Positions 44,401-55,959 of a DNA stretch of 64,000 bases are shown here, piece by piece. A model generated the notes under the pieces. It saw nothing but the letters and a program-made list of their open reading frames with translations. It had not been told where the DNA came from and made no database searches. Source of the DNA: Zea mays (taxonomy: Eukaryota; Streptophyta; Magnoliopsida; Poales; Poaceae); NCBI RefSeq assembly GCF_902167145.1, contig NC_050100.1, positions 217,242,081 to 217,306,080 on the forward strand, in the 5' to 3' direction. The number at the start of each line of letters is the position of its first letter. The first letter of the stretch is position 1. Made by a program: the position numbers and the translations under genes.

Positions 44401-46016
44401 ATACAGTTATATCCCATATTGCATAATTGACTAACAGATAGCAAATTATATCCAAGAGACTCTACTAAAAACACATTAGAGATAGAGTGCTCATTTGAGA
44501 TTGCAATTTTACCTAACCCTTTTACCTTGCCTTGATTCCCATCACCGAATATTATTGAATCTTGGGAATCTTTATTCTTGACGTAGGAGGTGAACATCTT
44601 CTTCTCTCCCGTCATATGGTTTGTGCATCCGCTGTCAATAATCCAGCTTGAACCCCCGGATGCATACACTTTCTTCTCCCTTGCCATGAGGCAAGTGTGA
44701 CACTCGTTGGGGAAGAGGGATGACTTGTTGAAGGCGGTGGCGGCGAGTCCTTCATTGTCGGAGTCGGACAAAAAGCAATCCGAATCCCACTCCTTGCCAA
44801 GATGAGCCTCGCCCTTTGCCTTCTTATAGTTCTTCTTTTTCTCCCTCTTGTTCCCTTGATCCTGATCACTATCATTGTCGGGACAGATAGCAATAAAATG
44901 ACCAAGCTTACCGCATTTGAAGCATGAGCGCTTCCCCTTGGCTTTGGTCTTGCTTGGATGTCCCTTGCGACCTTTGAGCACTGTCTTGAATCTTTTGATG
45001 ATGAGAGCCATCTCTTCATCATTAAGTCCGGCCGCCTCAATCTGTGCCACCTTGATAGGTAGCGCCTCCTTGCTTCGTGTTGCCTTGAGAGCAAGGGGTT
45101 GCGACTCGTTGATCGGACCATTCAAGGCGTCGTCCACGTACCTCGCCTCCTTGATCATCATTCGCCCGCTAACGAATTTCCCAAGAACTTCTTCGGGCGA
45201 CATCTTGGTGTACCTGGGATTTTCACGAATATTGTTCACCAAATGAGGATCAAGAACGGTAAATGACCTTAGCATTAGGCGGACGACGTCGTGGTCCGTC
45301 CATCGCGTGCTCCCGTAGCTCCTTATTTTGTTGATAAGGGTCTTGAGCCGGTTGTATGTTTGTGTCGGCTCCTCGCCCCTTATCATCGCGAACAGTCCAA
45401 GCTCGCCCTCCACCAACTCCATTTTGGTGAGCAAGGTGATGTCGTTTCCCTCACGAGAGATCTTGAGGGTGTCCCAGATCTGCTTGGCATTGTCCAAGCC
45501 GCTCACCTTGTGATACTCGTCCCTGCACAAAGAGGCTAGCAACACAGTAGTAGCTTGTGCATTTTTATGAATCTGTTCATTAATAAACACAGGGCTATCC
45601 GAGCTATCAAATTTCATTCCACTTTCTACAATCTCCCAAATGCTTGGATGGAGAGAAAACAGGTGAGTACGCATTTTGTGGCTCCAAAATCCGTAGTCCT
45701 CTCCATCAAAGTGAGGGGGCTTGCCAAGTGGAATGGGGAGCAATTGAGCATTTGAACTATGCGGGATGCACGAATAATCGAAAGAAAAGTTTGAGTTAAC
45801 CGTCTTTCGTCTATCGTAGTCGTCGTCCTTTTGGGAGGAGGAAGATTCGTCGCTGTCGTAGTAGACAATTTCCTTGATGCGCCTTGTCTTCTTCTTCCTC
45901 CCGTCTTTTCTTTTGTGGCCCGAGCCTGAGTCGGTGGGCCTGTCATCATTTGGCTCGTTGACGAAGGACTCCTTCTCCTTGTCGTTGATCACCATCCCCT
46001 TGCCTTTAGGATCCAT
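41469..46016 (-). pseudogene. gag-pol of the inner Sirevirus-like element, one in-frame stop
   Basis: Starts at ATG 46016 ([12 protein letters not shown]). Gag contains a zinc knuckle [14 protein letters not shown] at about residues 364-378. The protease motif [11 protein letters not shown] is near 460. The integrase has the H-H/C-C region ([10 protein letters not shown]...CAACQAGK) and the D-D-E residues in LLHMDLFGP (about 654), IRSDNGSEF (about 719) and [10 protein letters not shown] (about 755). Reverse transcriptase begins near 985. A single TAG at 42686-42684 interrupts RT just before QMDVKSAFLNG. The same frame then continues with YVDDIIFGS and the RNase H motifs ALSTAEAEY and NIFTKPLDE to the stop at 41469. 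Unless read through, the stop blocks RT synthesis. Confidence 0.93.
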
Positions 46017-46051
46017 CTCTTCGGGCGGTTAGTCCCTTTCTTGAAGAGAAC

Positions 46052-46065
46052 GCCTCTGATACCAA
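46052..46065 (-). promoter_or_regulatory. Primer-binding site of the inner element
   Basis: Minus strand TTGGTATCAGAGGC, directly after the 5' LTR, complementary to the 3' end of initiator tRNA-Met. Confidence 0.85.
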
Positions 46066-46066
46066 T

Positions 46067-47267
46067 TGAGAGCACCTAGAGGGGGGGTGAATAGGTGATC
46101 CTGTAACACTTCAAAAACTTAAGCCACAAAACTTGATTAATTGTTAGCACAGTAATTTGCCAAGTGGTTAGAGAAGGATCTCAACACAACACAATAACCA
46201 AGAGATATCAATCACAGAGATGGCACGGTGGTTATCCCGTGGTTCGGCCAAGACCAACGCTTGCCTACTCCACGTTGTGGCGTCCCAACGGACGAGGGTT
46301 GCAACCAACCCCTCTCAAGCGGTCCAAAGACCAACTTGAATACCACGGTGTTGCTTTGCTTTTCTTAATCCCACTTGCAAGGAATCTCCACAGCTTGGAG
46401 CCTCTTGCCCTTACAAAAGATGTTCACGAAGAATCACAGAGCAAGGGAGGGATTAGCAACTCACACACGACACAAAGATCACAGCAAATACGCACACGCA
46501 AAACCCAGACTTGAGCTCAAGAGACTAGCACACTAGAACGGAGCTCAAATCACTAGAATGTCGAACAAGTGCGCAAGAATGAAGTGTGAGTGATCAATGA
46601 TGCTCAAAGGATGCTTGGTGTCCTCCTCTATGCGCCTAGGGGTCCCTTTTATAGCCCCAAGGCAGCTAGGAGCCGTTGAGAGCAATTCTGGAAGGCCAAT
46701 CTTGCCTTTTGTCGTCGGGTGCACCGGACAGTCCGGTGCCCGATTTCCTTCCTAAAATGGCGCGGCCGACCGTTGCAGATCTGGGAGCCGTTGGCGCACC
46801 GGACATGTCCGGTGCACACCGGACAGTCCGGTGCCATCTTCTAGCCGTTGGCTCAGCCACGTGTCCCGCGCAGATTGCGCGGCCGACCGTTGGCCCACCG
46901 GACGGTCCGGTGCACACCGGACAGTCCGGTGAATTTTAGCCGTACGTCGCCGGTGAATTCCCGAGAGCGGCCAGTTCGCTCGAGCCAGCCTGGCGCACCG
47001 GACACTGTCCGGTGCACCACCGGACGGTCCGGTGCTCCCAGACTCAGCAGATTCTTGGCTGCTCGAGCCAAGACATTTCCAATTGGATTTTTCCTGTTTC
47101 CAGCACTTAGACACAATACATTAGTCCTTAAAACAATGTACTAAGTCTGAGAAACACACCTTTATCATTGATTTGTACTTTGTCCACCTTTTTACACTTA
47201 GGCACTTGTGTTGGACACTAAATCACCAAAACACTTAGAAATGGCCCAAGGGCACATTTCCCTTTCA
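46067..47267 (-). repeat. 5' LTR of the inner Sirevirus-like element
   Basis: A 1201-bp LTR. Relative to the 3' LTR it lacks a few CCGGAC repeat units in the palindromic array (46725-47035). Confidence 0.92.
46646..46655 (-). promoter_or_regulatory. TATA box in the inner element's 5' LTR
   Basis: Minus strand GGGGCTATAAAAGGGACC is a strong TATA sequence at the expected U3/R border. Confidence 0.7.
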
Positions 47268-50200
47268 AACGTGTCGACACTGATTGTTTAGATGATCTCC
47301 ATGACACAGCCCCACCAGCTAAAGTGAACACATAGCCACTTGTAGACTTCATTTGATCCGAGTCAGAGATCCAGTTTGCATCACTGAATCCTTCAAGTAC
47401 TGACGGAAATCCGGTATATTTAATACCAAGATTCATCGCTCCCTTCAAATACCGAAGCACTCTGTACAAGGCTACCCAGTGCCTATCTCCTGGACTGGCC
47501 GAATAACGAGCCAGTCTGCATACTGCATATGAGATATCTGGTCTAGTTGCACTGCTCAGGTACATGAGAGATCCGATGATCTGCGAATATAGTAGCTGGT
47601 TCACAGGCTCGCCTTCATATTTACTGAGCTTGTAGGATGGATCATAGGGCGTGGTGACTGGTTTACAGTCCATATGTCCAAAGCGAGTCAGGACCTTTTC
47701 CACATAATGGGATTGTGACAAAGTAATCCCATCCTGACCCTTTATCAGCTTGATGTTCAGTATAACATCAGCTTCACCCAAGTCCTTCATATCAAAGTTC
47801 TTGGAGAGGAATATTTTTGTCTCCATGATAGCCTCCAAATCGGTCCCAAATATCAATATGTCATCAACGTATAAACACATGATGACACCTTTGCCCCCAG
47901 AGAAGCGATAATACACACACTTGTCGGCTTCGTTTACACAAAACCCGGCAGTGGTCAGAGTATTATTAAACTTCTCATGCCATTGTCTGGGAGCTTGCTT
48001 AAGACCGTATAAGGATTTAATCAAGCGACACACTTTGCTCTCTTGACCTTTAACCACAAATCCTTCTGGTTACTGCATATAAATTTCCTCTTCCAGCTCT
48101 CCATTTAGGAATGCTGTCTTTACGTCCATTTGATGGACAAGAAGTTTATAAGCAGCTGCCAGTGCTAAAAGCACACGGATTGTGGGCAATCGAGCCACTG
48201 GAGCATAAGTATCAAAATAATCCTCCTCTTTCTTTTGAGTAAAACCCTTAGCCACAAGACGGGCCTTGTACTTTTCAATAGTACCATCGGGTCTCCTCTT
48301 CCTCCTAAAGATCCATTTGCAGCCCACAGGCTTGCAACCAGCTGGGAGATCAGTTATCTCCCAAGTTCTGTTCGAGATGATTGAATCCATCTCGCTACGG
48401 ACAGCCTCCCTCCAGTACTCTGCATCCGGAGATGTATATGCCTCTGTGAGGGAGCGTGGTTCTTCATCCACTAGATAAATAATATAATCATCACCCAGAG
48501 ACTTTTCAGTCCTTTGTCTCTTACTCCTCCTTAACTCCAAATCTGGAGTCTGGTCATGGACACTCGAGGGCAGAGAATATGTCCGAGATGGACCATCTGG
48601 GGCTACTACTTCCTTATCTCGCATAGGGAAGATGCTCTCAAAGAATGTCACATCCCGAGACTCCATTATTACATTTACAGCGATTTCGCTTGTCTCGGAA
48701 TGGACCACTAGAAATCTATAAGCTGCACTGTTATGTGCATAACCCAGGAAGACACAGTCTACGGTCTTAGGGCCTAACTTTCTCTTCTTCGGCAATGGGA
48801 CATTCACCTTTGCAAGGCAGCCCCAAGTCCGAAGATGCGAAAGATCTGGCTTCCTTCCTTTAAATCCTTCATAGGGCGTGGCCTCACGGTTGCGAGGCGG
48901 CACCCTGTTCAGGACATAGCACACCGTGAGTACTGCCTCGCCCCACCAGATGTCAGGCATCCTCGAACTTTGCAACAAAGCGTTAGCTAAGTCACACACC
49001 GTTCGGTTCTTCCTTTCAGCTACCCCATTTGACTGAGGTGAATATGGAGCAGTGGTTTCATGAATGACTCCACACTCTTTGCAGTACTCATCAAAAAGGT
49101 TGGAAAGATATTCACCTCCTCTATCAGATCGTAGCCTTTTAATTTTCTTGTCTAACTGGTTTTCAACTTCAGTCTTATAGATCTTAAAGTGTTCTAGTGC
49201 ATCATCTTTAGTTCTGAGTAAGTAAATATAACAGAACCTGGTAGCATCATCTATCAAGGTAAGAAAGTATCTTTTACCGCCTTTTGTGATTATACCATTC
49301 ATCTCACAGATATCTGAGTGAATTAGTTCTAAAGGAGTGGTACTTCTGCCTTCAACCGTATGAAACAGTTTTCTAGGCTGCTTAGCTTGCACACAAATAC
49401 CACATTTTACACCTTTAACATGTTTATATTCAGGAATTAAAGACATGTCACTTAATCTCTTAATGGCCTCAAAATTCACATGACACAAACGGGAATGCCA
49501 TATATTATTAATGGAATCGTTATTACAGACCACATTAACATGGTAAGAAGAATGATTATTCAAAACAGAAAGACGGAACAAACCGCCTGACTCATATGAC
49601 TTTCCAACAAAAGTACCAAACTTAGACAGGACCACTTTATTAGACTCAAACACTAATTTGAGACCCTGTCGACATAGCAGCGACACTGAAATGAGGTTCC
49701 GGCTCATCGAGGGCACATAGAGTACGTCCTTCAGCACGAGCGTCTTTCCTGAAGTTAAATTCAGGTAGACCTGTCCAGTACCTCGAACTGCTGCCGGAAC
49801 ACCATTTCCCATCAAGACTGGTGCACTGTTGTATCCCTGGAATGAAGAGAACATGGATCGATCAGCACAAATATGAACAGTAGCACCGGAATCCATCCAC
49901 CAGTCATCTGATGGACTTGCCATAAAGGCCTGAGGTGCATACCCTGGGGTGGAGTTAACCACCACGTTCCCTTCTTTGCGCTGAGGTGGAGGACCTTTTC
50001 CCTTCCTAAGTTTGCACCTCCGAGCTGTATGCCCGGACACTCCACAAACGTAGCAGATAAAGTCCTCCTTTTTCTTCTTCATCTTTTTGGATTTAGGTTG
50101 GTTCAGATTCTTCTGTGGAGAGTTCTTCTTCTTCTTCTGGAATTTTCTATCTCCACCCTTCTCAACAACGTGAGCCTGGAGTTGCTGAGATGGCTTGTTA

Positions 50201-50802
50201 CTGGACCTTGCACGCTCTTCCACATTAATCGCAGCTGACAACTCAGTGAGAGTCATTTGCTTCTTCATGTGGCGGCGTGAAGTCACAAAGTCTCGCCAAG
50301 AAGGCGAGAGCTTTGCCAGTATTGCATTCACCTGAAAACTGTCTGGTAGGACGCAACCATATTGGACCAAGTCCCTAACAAGGAGTTGAATCTCCTGTAG
50401 CTGCTCCATAACAGACCTTTCCTCAACCATTTTATAGTTGAGGTAGTTTTCCGTTGTGAATGACTCGTTGCCATTGTCAACTTCAGAGAACTCGTTCTCA
50501 AGTTCAGTCCATAGACCCTTAGCGGAGGTAAAACCAGAGTACACGTCAAATAAGCGGTTCGACAAGACGTTCAGCAGACGAGACAAGCATGCCTCATTGG
50601 CTTCGTCCCACTTGGCTTTCTCCGCTAGTGCGGCGACCTTCGCTGCATCATCAGAATCATCTGATGCAGCCTGGGGAACAGCCGACGTCACTACCCAAAA
50701 TAATTTTAGGTTAGTGAGCCACATGCGAGTCTTAATCTGCCAGCGTTTAAAGCTTGCGCCGTCGAACGCTTCAGGCTTAATGACATCAGAACTAGAGGCC
50801 AT
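47268..50802 (-). pseudogene. gag-pol of the outer Copia (one stop, then disrupted by insertion)
   Basis: Starts at ATG 50802 (MASSSDVIKPEAFDG), only 22 bp after the 5' LTR. Gag ends in a zinc knuckle CYVCGVSGHTARRC at about residues 247-260. The protease motif WWMDSGATVHIC is near 303. Integrase D-D-E residues lie in LIHSDICEM (about 495), RSDRGGEY (about 559) and GVAERKNRTV (about 595). RT starts with KWIFRRKRRPDG. A TAA at 48072-48070 interrupts after EEEIYMQ. The same frame continues with PEGFVVKGQE, YVDDILIFG and ATRPDISYAV, and is cut in RNase H by the inner element after QSVSTR. The remaining RNase H part is at 39053-39404. Confidence 0.92.
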
Positions 50803-50824
50803 AATACGAATTGGTTTTCTGTAT

Positions 50825-52244
50825 TGTTGTAATATTATAGAAATAAGTGACATGCTTCGTTCATATTTAAATAAATTAAATATTCTAATTCCGAATAAAA
50901 CAATCATATAACTCAGATAAATACCATATGAAATTATAGCAGCAATGAACAGTAGCAATTCTAAGACATGTAAACATGTAAAATAGCTACACAGGTCCAT
51001 TTCATAATTAAACATGGCTTGCAGATGAAGAAGGCAGATTAAACAAATAAACATAATTGTTTATCTTAAACTATTGCTCTCAAAATAGCGAGTTGCTGTA
51101 ATAAACAGCCCTCCAACGCTAAAAGGTGATCAGAGATCCTCGACTAACGTGATAGTCCTATCTTACGAAATAAGGGTTTTAGATCAGATGTAATAAGCCT
51201 AATAATCAAATATAAATACTGATAGAGAGGAGCTGTGTACTAAATAAATTAACAGAATTTAACACAGGTAAACAGCCTCAACAAAGAGATTTAATTAGGC
51301 ACAAATAATATCAATGCTGAAAATGATAATACACTAAAACCCACATTGTCACGTTGTCTCACTACACCGCTATCATCATCGAGCACACAAATCCGCCCAT
51401 AACAGTGCAATCACACCCAAGTATTTAATACCAGCAGATTGCACAAAATTAAACAGTAAATAAAGTGAGGCAACGAATAACTCACAACATGTAGATTGTC
51501 TACGTGGGAAGATCAGCTCAGCGAACACGAAGTTCTGTCCCAGAAAACCAATTCATCCGCCCACGTCCGGGCCTGCACGACGGGAGGTTGACGGAGATAC
51601 TAGAGTCGCTGCCGGAGCCGAGGGAGACGTCCACGGCACCAGCCCGAGAAGAGGAACACCGCGCAGCAGGAAGCCCAAGCACCAGGCCACGGTGGACAGA
51701 GACCAGCCAGAGTGCACGGCACCACACAGGTACCCAAGCACAGTAACAGAGAGGAATACAGTACACAACCGAGCAGCACCGTGCAATACAGTACACAACC
51801 TAGCAGCACCGTGCCACCTCTAAATCCAACAGAGAGGAATACAATCCTCCACAAGTGCGGCAACCACAGCAAACAATGGCGGCGGCAGTTGTATCAACGG
51901 GCAGGAAGAGAAAAGGTGGAGCAACGAGTCTCACAGTGCGATACCGGGAGGGAGAAAGTGCCCATTCTTTAAGGAGCCGAACTCCAGGAAGTTACGCAGG
52001 GGGTGGCGTGGATTTCGGCGGGAGCCGAACAGATCGGCCGGTGAGCGCCGCCGCCAGCCTCCCGCTTCCTTTCTCCCTCTGTCCGCTCGCTTGCTTCCTT
52101 CTGCGGTCTCTCCCTTTTGCCCTAGGAACGTGCGTCCTCTCTACCAGCCAGCTGGGTGGGCTGCTCGGCCTTAGGCCTTGTAGCGGCCCAGTCTGGCTGG
52201 CCCTTTGTTTTTTTAATAAGGTGAAAACATATAATCGGACAGCA
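50825..52244 (-). repeat. 5' LTR of the outer Copia element
   Basis: 1420 bp, the same length as 37089-38508, with mostly transition differences. The CAAAT duplication follows. Confidence 0.92.
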
Positions 52245-52249
52245 CAAAT

Positions 52250-52690
52250 GACCCTGCTACTATAAATAGAGTAAATAGTGCAATATCATTTGGAGTTCCA
52301 CAAATAGTAAAAGTTGCAAAACTAAACGAGCAAGGAATATAGTTGAAAAGGAAACGAAGAAGACAAAGAAAATTTTTGAGGAGCAAGGTAATCATTGCTG
52401 CATGTATTGATTTTTTTAGTCACCATGCCATGTTTTTAATAGTTGCAAATATATATCCAGGTATAATGTTCTTTCTTATATATGTTTGTAGGGGGACTAA
52501 GTAACACATGTGAAAATATATTAGCACCAAGTAGTTCCACTAATATGTTGGTCAACTTTTCAAGTACAGTGCCTTGTTTCATGCCTGCAGAATATACGAG
52601 TCTTTTGCTTGGTCTTAATCATGAAGCCTCAACTGCACGGAAATTACATTTTGATGAACCTGCAAATGATACAACATTTGAGGAATAGAG
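52250..52690 (+). pseudogene. Continuation and last exon of the unassigned gene split by the Copia
   Basis: From 52250 the interrupted frame reads DPATINRVNSAISFGVPQIV and KVAKLNEQGI, then TAG at 52340-52342. Past the stop the same frame stays basic (LKRKRRRQRKFLRSK) to a donor-like GCAAG/GTAATC at about 52386, so the TAG may be a mutation. An acceptor TTTGTAG at 52491 opens an exon with LSNTCENILAPSSSTNMLV and EYTSLLLGLNHEASTARKL, ending TAG at 52686-52688. The gene family is not certain (FAR1-like is a guess). It probably sits inside a larger transposon or gene-fragment cluster. Confidence 0.45.
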
Positions 52691-53110
52691 AATTTAGCTA
52701 TTACTGCTATGCATTTAGCTGTTCCCGCTCTGCATTTAGACCACAGATCAACAGGCTTCAATTATCTGAATGTTGTTCTGCTGTGTGTCCCTGTTAAGCT
52801 GATCAGTAAGCTTCAATTATTTGAATGTTGTTCTGCCGGTGCAGAGCAAACTTCTTTTCTTTTCTTTTGAAGCTTATTTGTGTTGTTCACAAGCAACTGG
52901 AAGAAGTTTCCTTATTATTAAAGCAGAACGGAAATCTGCTCCTAAGTGCGTCCACGACAACGCTTTTTATTTTGACCGCAGGTTCCTCATCTAACGGCGC
53001 AGTTTAGTCCGCCTTTTTGGCTTCTCAACCACGGGAGCAAAGCTGCCCTGTCATAGTGTCCATGTCGTCATCTTCGCATGTGAACTGCCCACTGCCGCAC
53101 CGTGGCACCG
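52691..53110. other. Probable 3' untranslated sequence of the fragment, no gene seen
   Basis: A short repeat (GCTTCAATTAT and TGAATGTTGTTCTGC) occurs at about 52757 and 52808. No other structure was noted. Confidence 0.35.
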
Positions 53111-53118
53111 CTCCACCC

Positions 53119-53695
53119 TAGGGATGGCAATGGGTACCCGAAACCCGAAACCCGATGGGTAAAAACCCTATTAGGGTACGGGTATGGCGGATTTTGATAC
53201 CCATGGGTATTTTATTGGGTCATTTGTTATGCCCATCGGGTATGGTGGGCGTGGGTATGTTCTCTGTTGCCCCATACCCGCTACCCGATGGGGAACCCGC
53301 TAATATATGACACGTGGGTCCGGATTTATATGTCTCATATAAAATGAATGCTATGTTTTGTCCACAATTTTGTAGAATCAATGCTATGTTTTGTGTGATT
53401 TGAAGGCATGATATTGCCATTTAATGTTGAATATTGTTGAACCTGTGATAAAATTATGTTGGGTTTGATACATTTGTTATGCTGGTACTTATTTTTGCGA
53501 TTCAAATGATCATGTCTATCGTAATGCTAATGGGTATGGGTACCCGATGGGTACCCGCTACCCATGGTGGGTATGGGTATGGCGTAATTTTGTACCCATG
53601 ATGGGTAGTGGGTATGGGTATGGGTCAAACTTTTTCTAGTGGGTATGGGTATGGCTTCGTGTGCCCACTGGGTACCTTACCCACTGCCATCCCTA
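53119..53695. mobile_element. 577-bp non-autonomous hAT element
   Basis: The inverted ends TAGGGATGGCAATGGGTA and, as complement, TAGGGATGGCAGTGGGTA are flanked by a perfect 8-bp duplication, CTCCACCC, at 53111-53118 and 53696-53703. An 8-bp target duplication is diagnostic for hAT. The interior is full of GGGTATGGG and TACCCGATGGGTA motifs and has no coding frame. Confidence 0.9.
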
Positions 53696-53703
53696 CTCCA
53701 CCC

Positions 53704-55959
53704 CAACCTAAGCAGTAGGCAGTAGGCATCAAGCGTCTTGCGTGGCTGCGTCCAAGTCCAAGCGCCATCCGGCCACCAGCGCAGGTACCGAGCCACCGAG
53801 GTAGGAGCCGGCCACCGGGCAGATCCCAGGCTGCCAGCCACCGGCGTCCAGCACTCCGGCTGCTAGCTACCGGCCACCCGCAGCGCAGGCCACACCAACG
53901 GGCAGCAACCGCATGGTGCCATAGCTGTCGACGAACACCAGCAACCAGACGGCCAGATCCCAGGTTATGTTACTACTATTATTTCTATATGATATATTTG
54001 TCTAAAGTATAAAGTCTAAACGCTATATGAAATGTGATTTTATATAGCTATATATGAGTGTCAAACAGAGAGTTATATACTCATATATTGTTTGCTTCTG
54101 TAACAGTAATTCGATTTATTATATCTTCGTCGAGGATAGTGACACGTCACGTCAGTGTCCGGCCATCGCTTGAGAGGCACGAATGTCTTCGCTGCGCCGT
54201 CACGATCCAGACTCGCATCCCCTTCTGACGCGCACCCATTGCGGGCAGACGTTTGGGCTTTGTGTGGATGGATCATGGACGTACATACCACATTTGTTTT
54301 TTAACTAAATCTTCACTTCTTTGAATCGCAGAGTCCAACCCAAGGATGGTTCAGGCTACGGAAGGGCAATGCACTGCTTCTTAGACTATTGAAGAATTTA
54401 TAGGATGATGTGCAGGAGCAGGCAGCTACTATGCAATTTTCTATTTATTGTACTCTTGCCACGAACTGCTCGTAATTCTCTTTCAGTTTGTTGCAGAGCG
54501 TGGGCAGTAAATGCAAAGAAAAAAACACAGTTGCAGAAATTGCTAGCAATAGACTATACAAGATAGAGCCAAATTGAGCAAAAAAAAAGACCATTCCCAT
54601 TTGGATCACCATTCCCTAACCACAGCAAAATGAAGTTGGAAAATTGAGTAGTTGAGTGCCGTGTATGCACATGAGCAGGTAGTCATGTTCCCTTATTTCA
54701 TATCCTTTGGATCTACTCATATTATATGAAAGCAAACCTGAAACTGAAGTCATAAATCTATTGTATTTTTCTTTTAGCATTTATTATGACTATCTGTATT
54801 TATCACGCAGGGCTAATACTTTATAAGAAATGTGCTGGTTCTTGATACTCCTCCAACCAGTTGTAGAAGAATTCTGGTTTGGCTGAAGTAGTTTTACATC
54901 CGAAAGATGGACTTTGTACAGATATATTCTCTGTCAACAATATGTATATCCAGGCGGAGATGAACTTGGAGGGAAGCAGATTTACAGTTTGGTGATATTA
55001 TATATTATCAATTGCAGTTTATTAATGTTGCGCTTCTTCTCTATTATCAAACTATTCACACAAGACTTCATGTGTGCGTGTGTGAAAGATTTTATTAGTG
55101 TAAGGTCTTTAGGGACAGTTCACATTGAAGTTCTGGTGCCTACATAAATTGTAAACCATACATGTTGACATGGGTACACATCTCATGGCTATATACAACT
55201 TTGACATGAGGTTTATCTTAAGATTGTGTGTTCCAATAAAAGCTATTACTATTTCTTGCATGTGCATGTCTTTAGGATATCCATTTTTCTTTATAGATTT
55301 ATTTATTTACATCGCTTACTGCTTACTAGCCTATTTTTTCTAGCAATTTCTGCAAGTCGGCCCATCGCGTTGAACTAAACCATCTCTAATTTCCTACAAC
55401 TTCAACTCCAACAACAGGTACGTTTAATTACCGCATCCACCCTTCCCCCTGTTTTATTTGTAGCCCATTGATTCATGTCTATATTGACTTATTTTCTTGC
55501 TACATTTCTATACATATACTCCATGGTAACATTATACATTCATTTTCTATTCATGTTACATTGACAAATACATAGATAGTACATGCAGTTTCTGATGATT
55601 ATATCTACGTACATACATGTACTTTCATCGTAATATGTAAGGGATATTCAAGTTACTGAGATAAATACTCACATTGACTTTATATAATGAATGGCCCCAC
55701 ACACTTAATGAAAACATCTCTAATTTCTAGCAAATTCGACTCCGAGGACAATAAGTAAGTTTACATAACACATCCATCCTGCCCCATTTAATTTGTATCC
55801 CATTAATTCATGTCTATATTGACTTATTGCCTTACAACATTTCCATATATATACCCTGCGAAAAGCTTACATATTCATTTCCTCTTCATGTTCTATCTAT
55901 ACATATGTAGAGAAATTTGTTGCATTTATTGTTTCTTTACATCTGATTCTGTTCTGCAG
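53704..55959. other. Region of gene-fragment debris upstream of the RecQ fragment
   Basis: A GC-rich patch (53710-53960) with repeated GCCACCGG motifs is followed by AT-rich DNA. An acceptor-like GAATCGCAG at about 54332 opens a short frame of 23 codons. The right part is a RecQ intron containing a duplication. No complete gene is visible. Confidence 0.35.
55380..55900 (+). repeat. Diverged duplication within the RecQ-fragment intron
   Basis: The order CATCTCTAATTTCYA, then CATCCAYCCTKCCCC, then TTAATTCATGTCTATATTGA occurs at about 55383-55500 and again at 55709-55825. The two units are about 325 bp apart and only partly similar. Confidence 0.6.

Larger units (their letters stand above)
39405..47267 (-). 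mobile_element. Sirevirus-like Copia retrotransposon nested in the outer Copia
   Basis: LTRs 39405-40663 and 46067-47267 (TGAGAGCACC...CCCTTTCA) are flanked by AACGT at 39400-39404 and 47268-47272. The primer site (minus strand TTGGTATCAGAGGC, 46065-46052) is the classic initiator-Met type. The tract AAAAAGGGGGAGAT lies beside the 3' LTR, with more AGGGGGAG copies further in. The LTRs have an array of CCGGACNNGTCCGG palindromes. These traits, plus the long gag-pol, fit the Sirevirus group. LTRs differ by about a dozen substitutions and a 58-bp repeat-number difference, so it is younger than its host element. Confidence 0.95.
37089..52244 (-). mobile_element. Full-length Copia LTR retrotransposon containing a second Copia
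   Basis: Two 1420-bp LTRs (37089-38508 and 50825-52244) start TGTTG and end CAGCA in plus orientation and are flanked by CAAAT at 37084-37088 and 52245-52249. The gag-pol frame reads right to left from 50802. By eye the LTRs differ at about two dozen sites, mostly transitions, so the insertion is fairly recent. Subtracting the inner element gives about 7.3 kb. Its pol has one in-frame stop and is split by the inner insertion. Confidence 0.95.
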
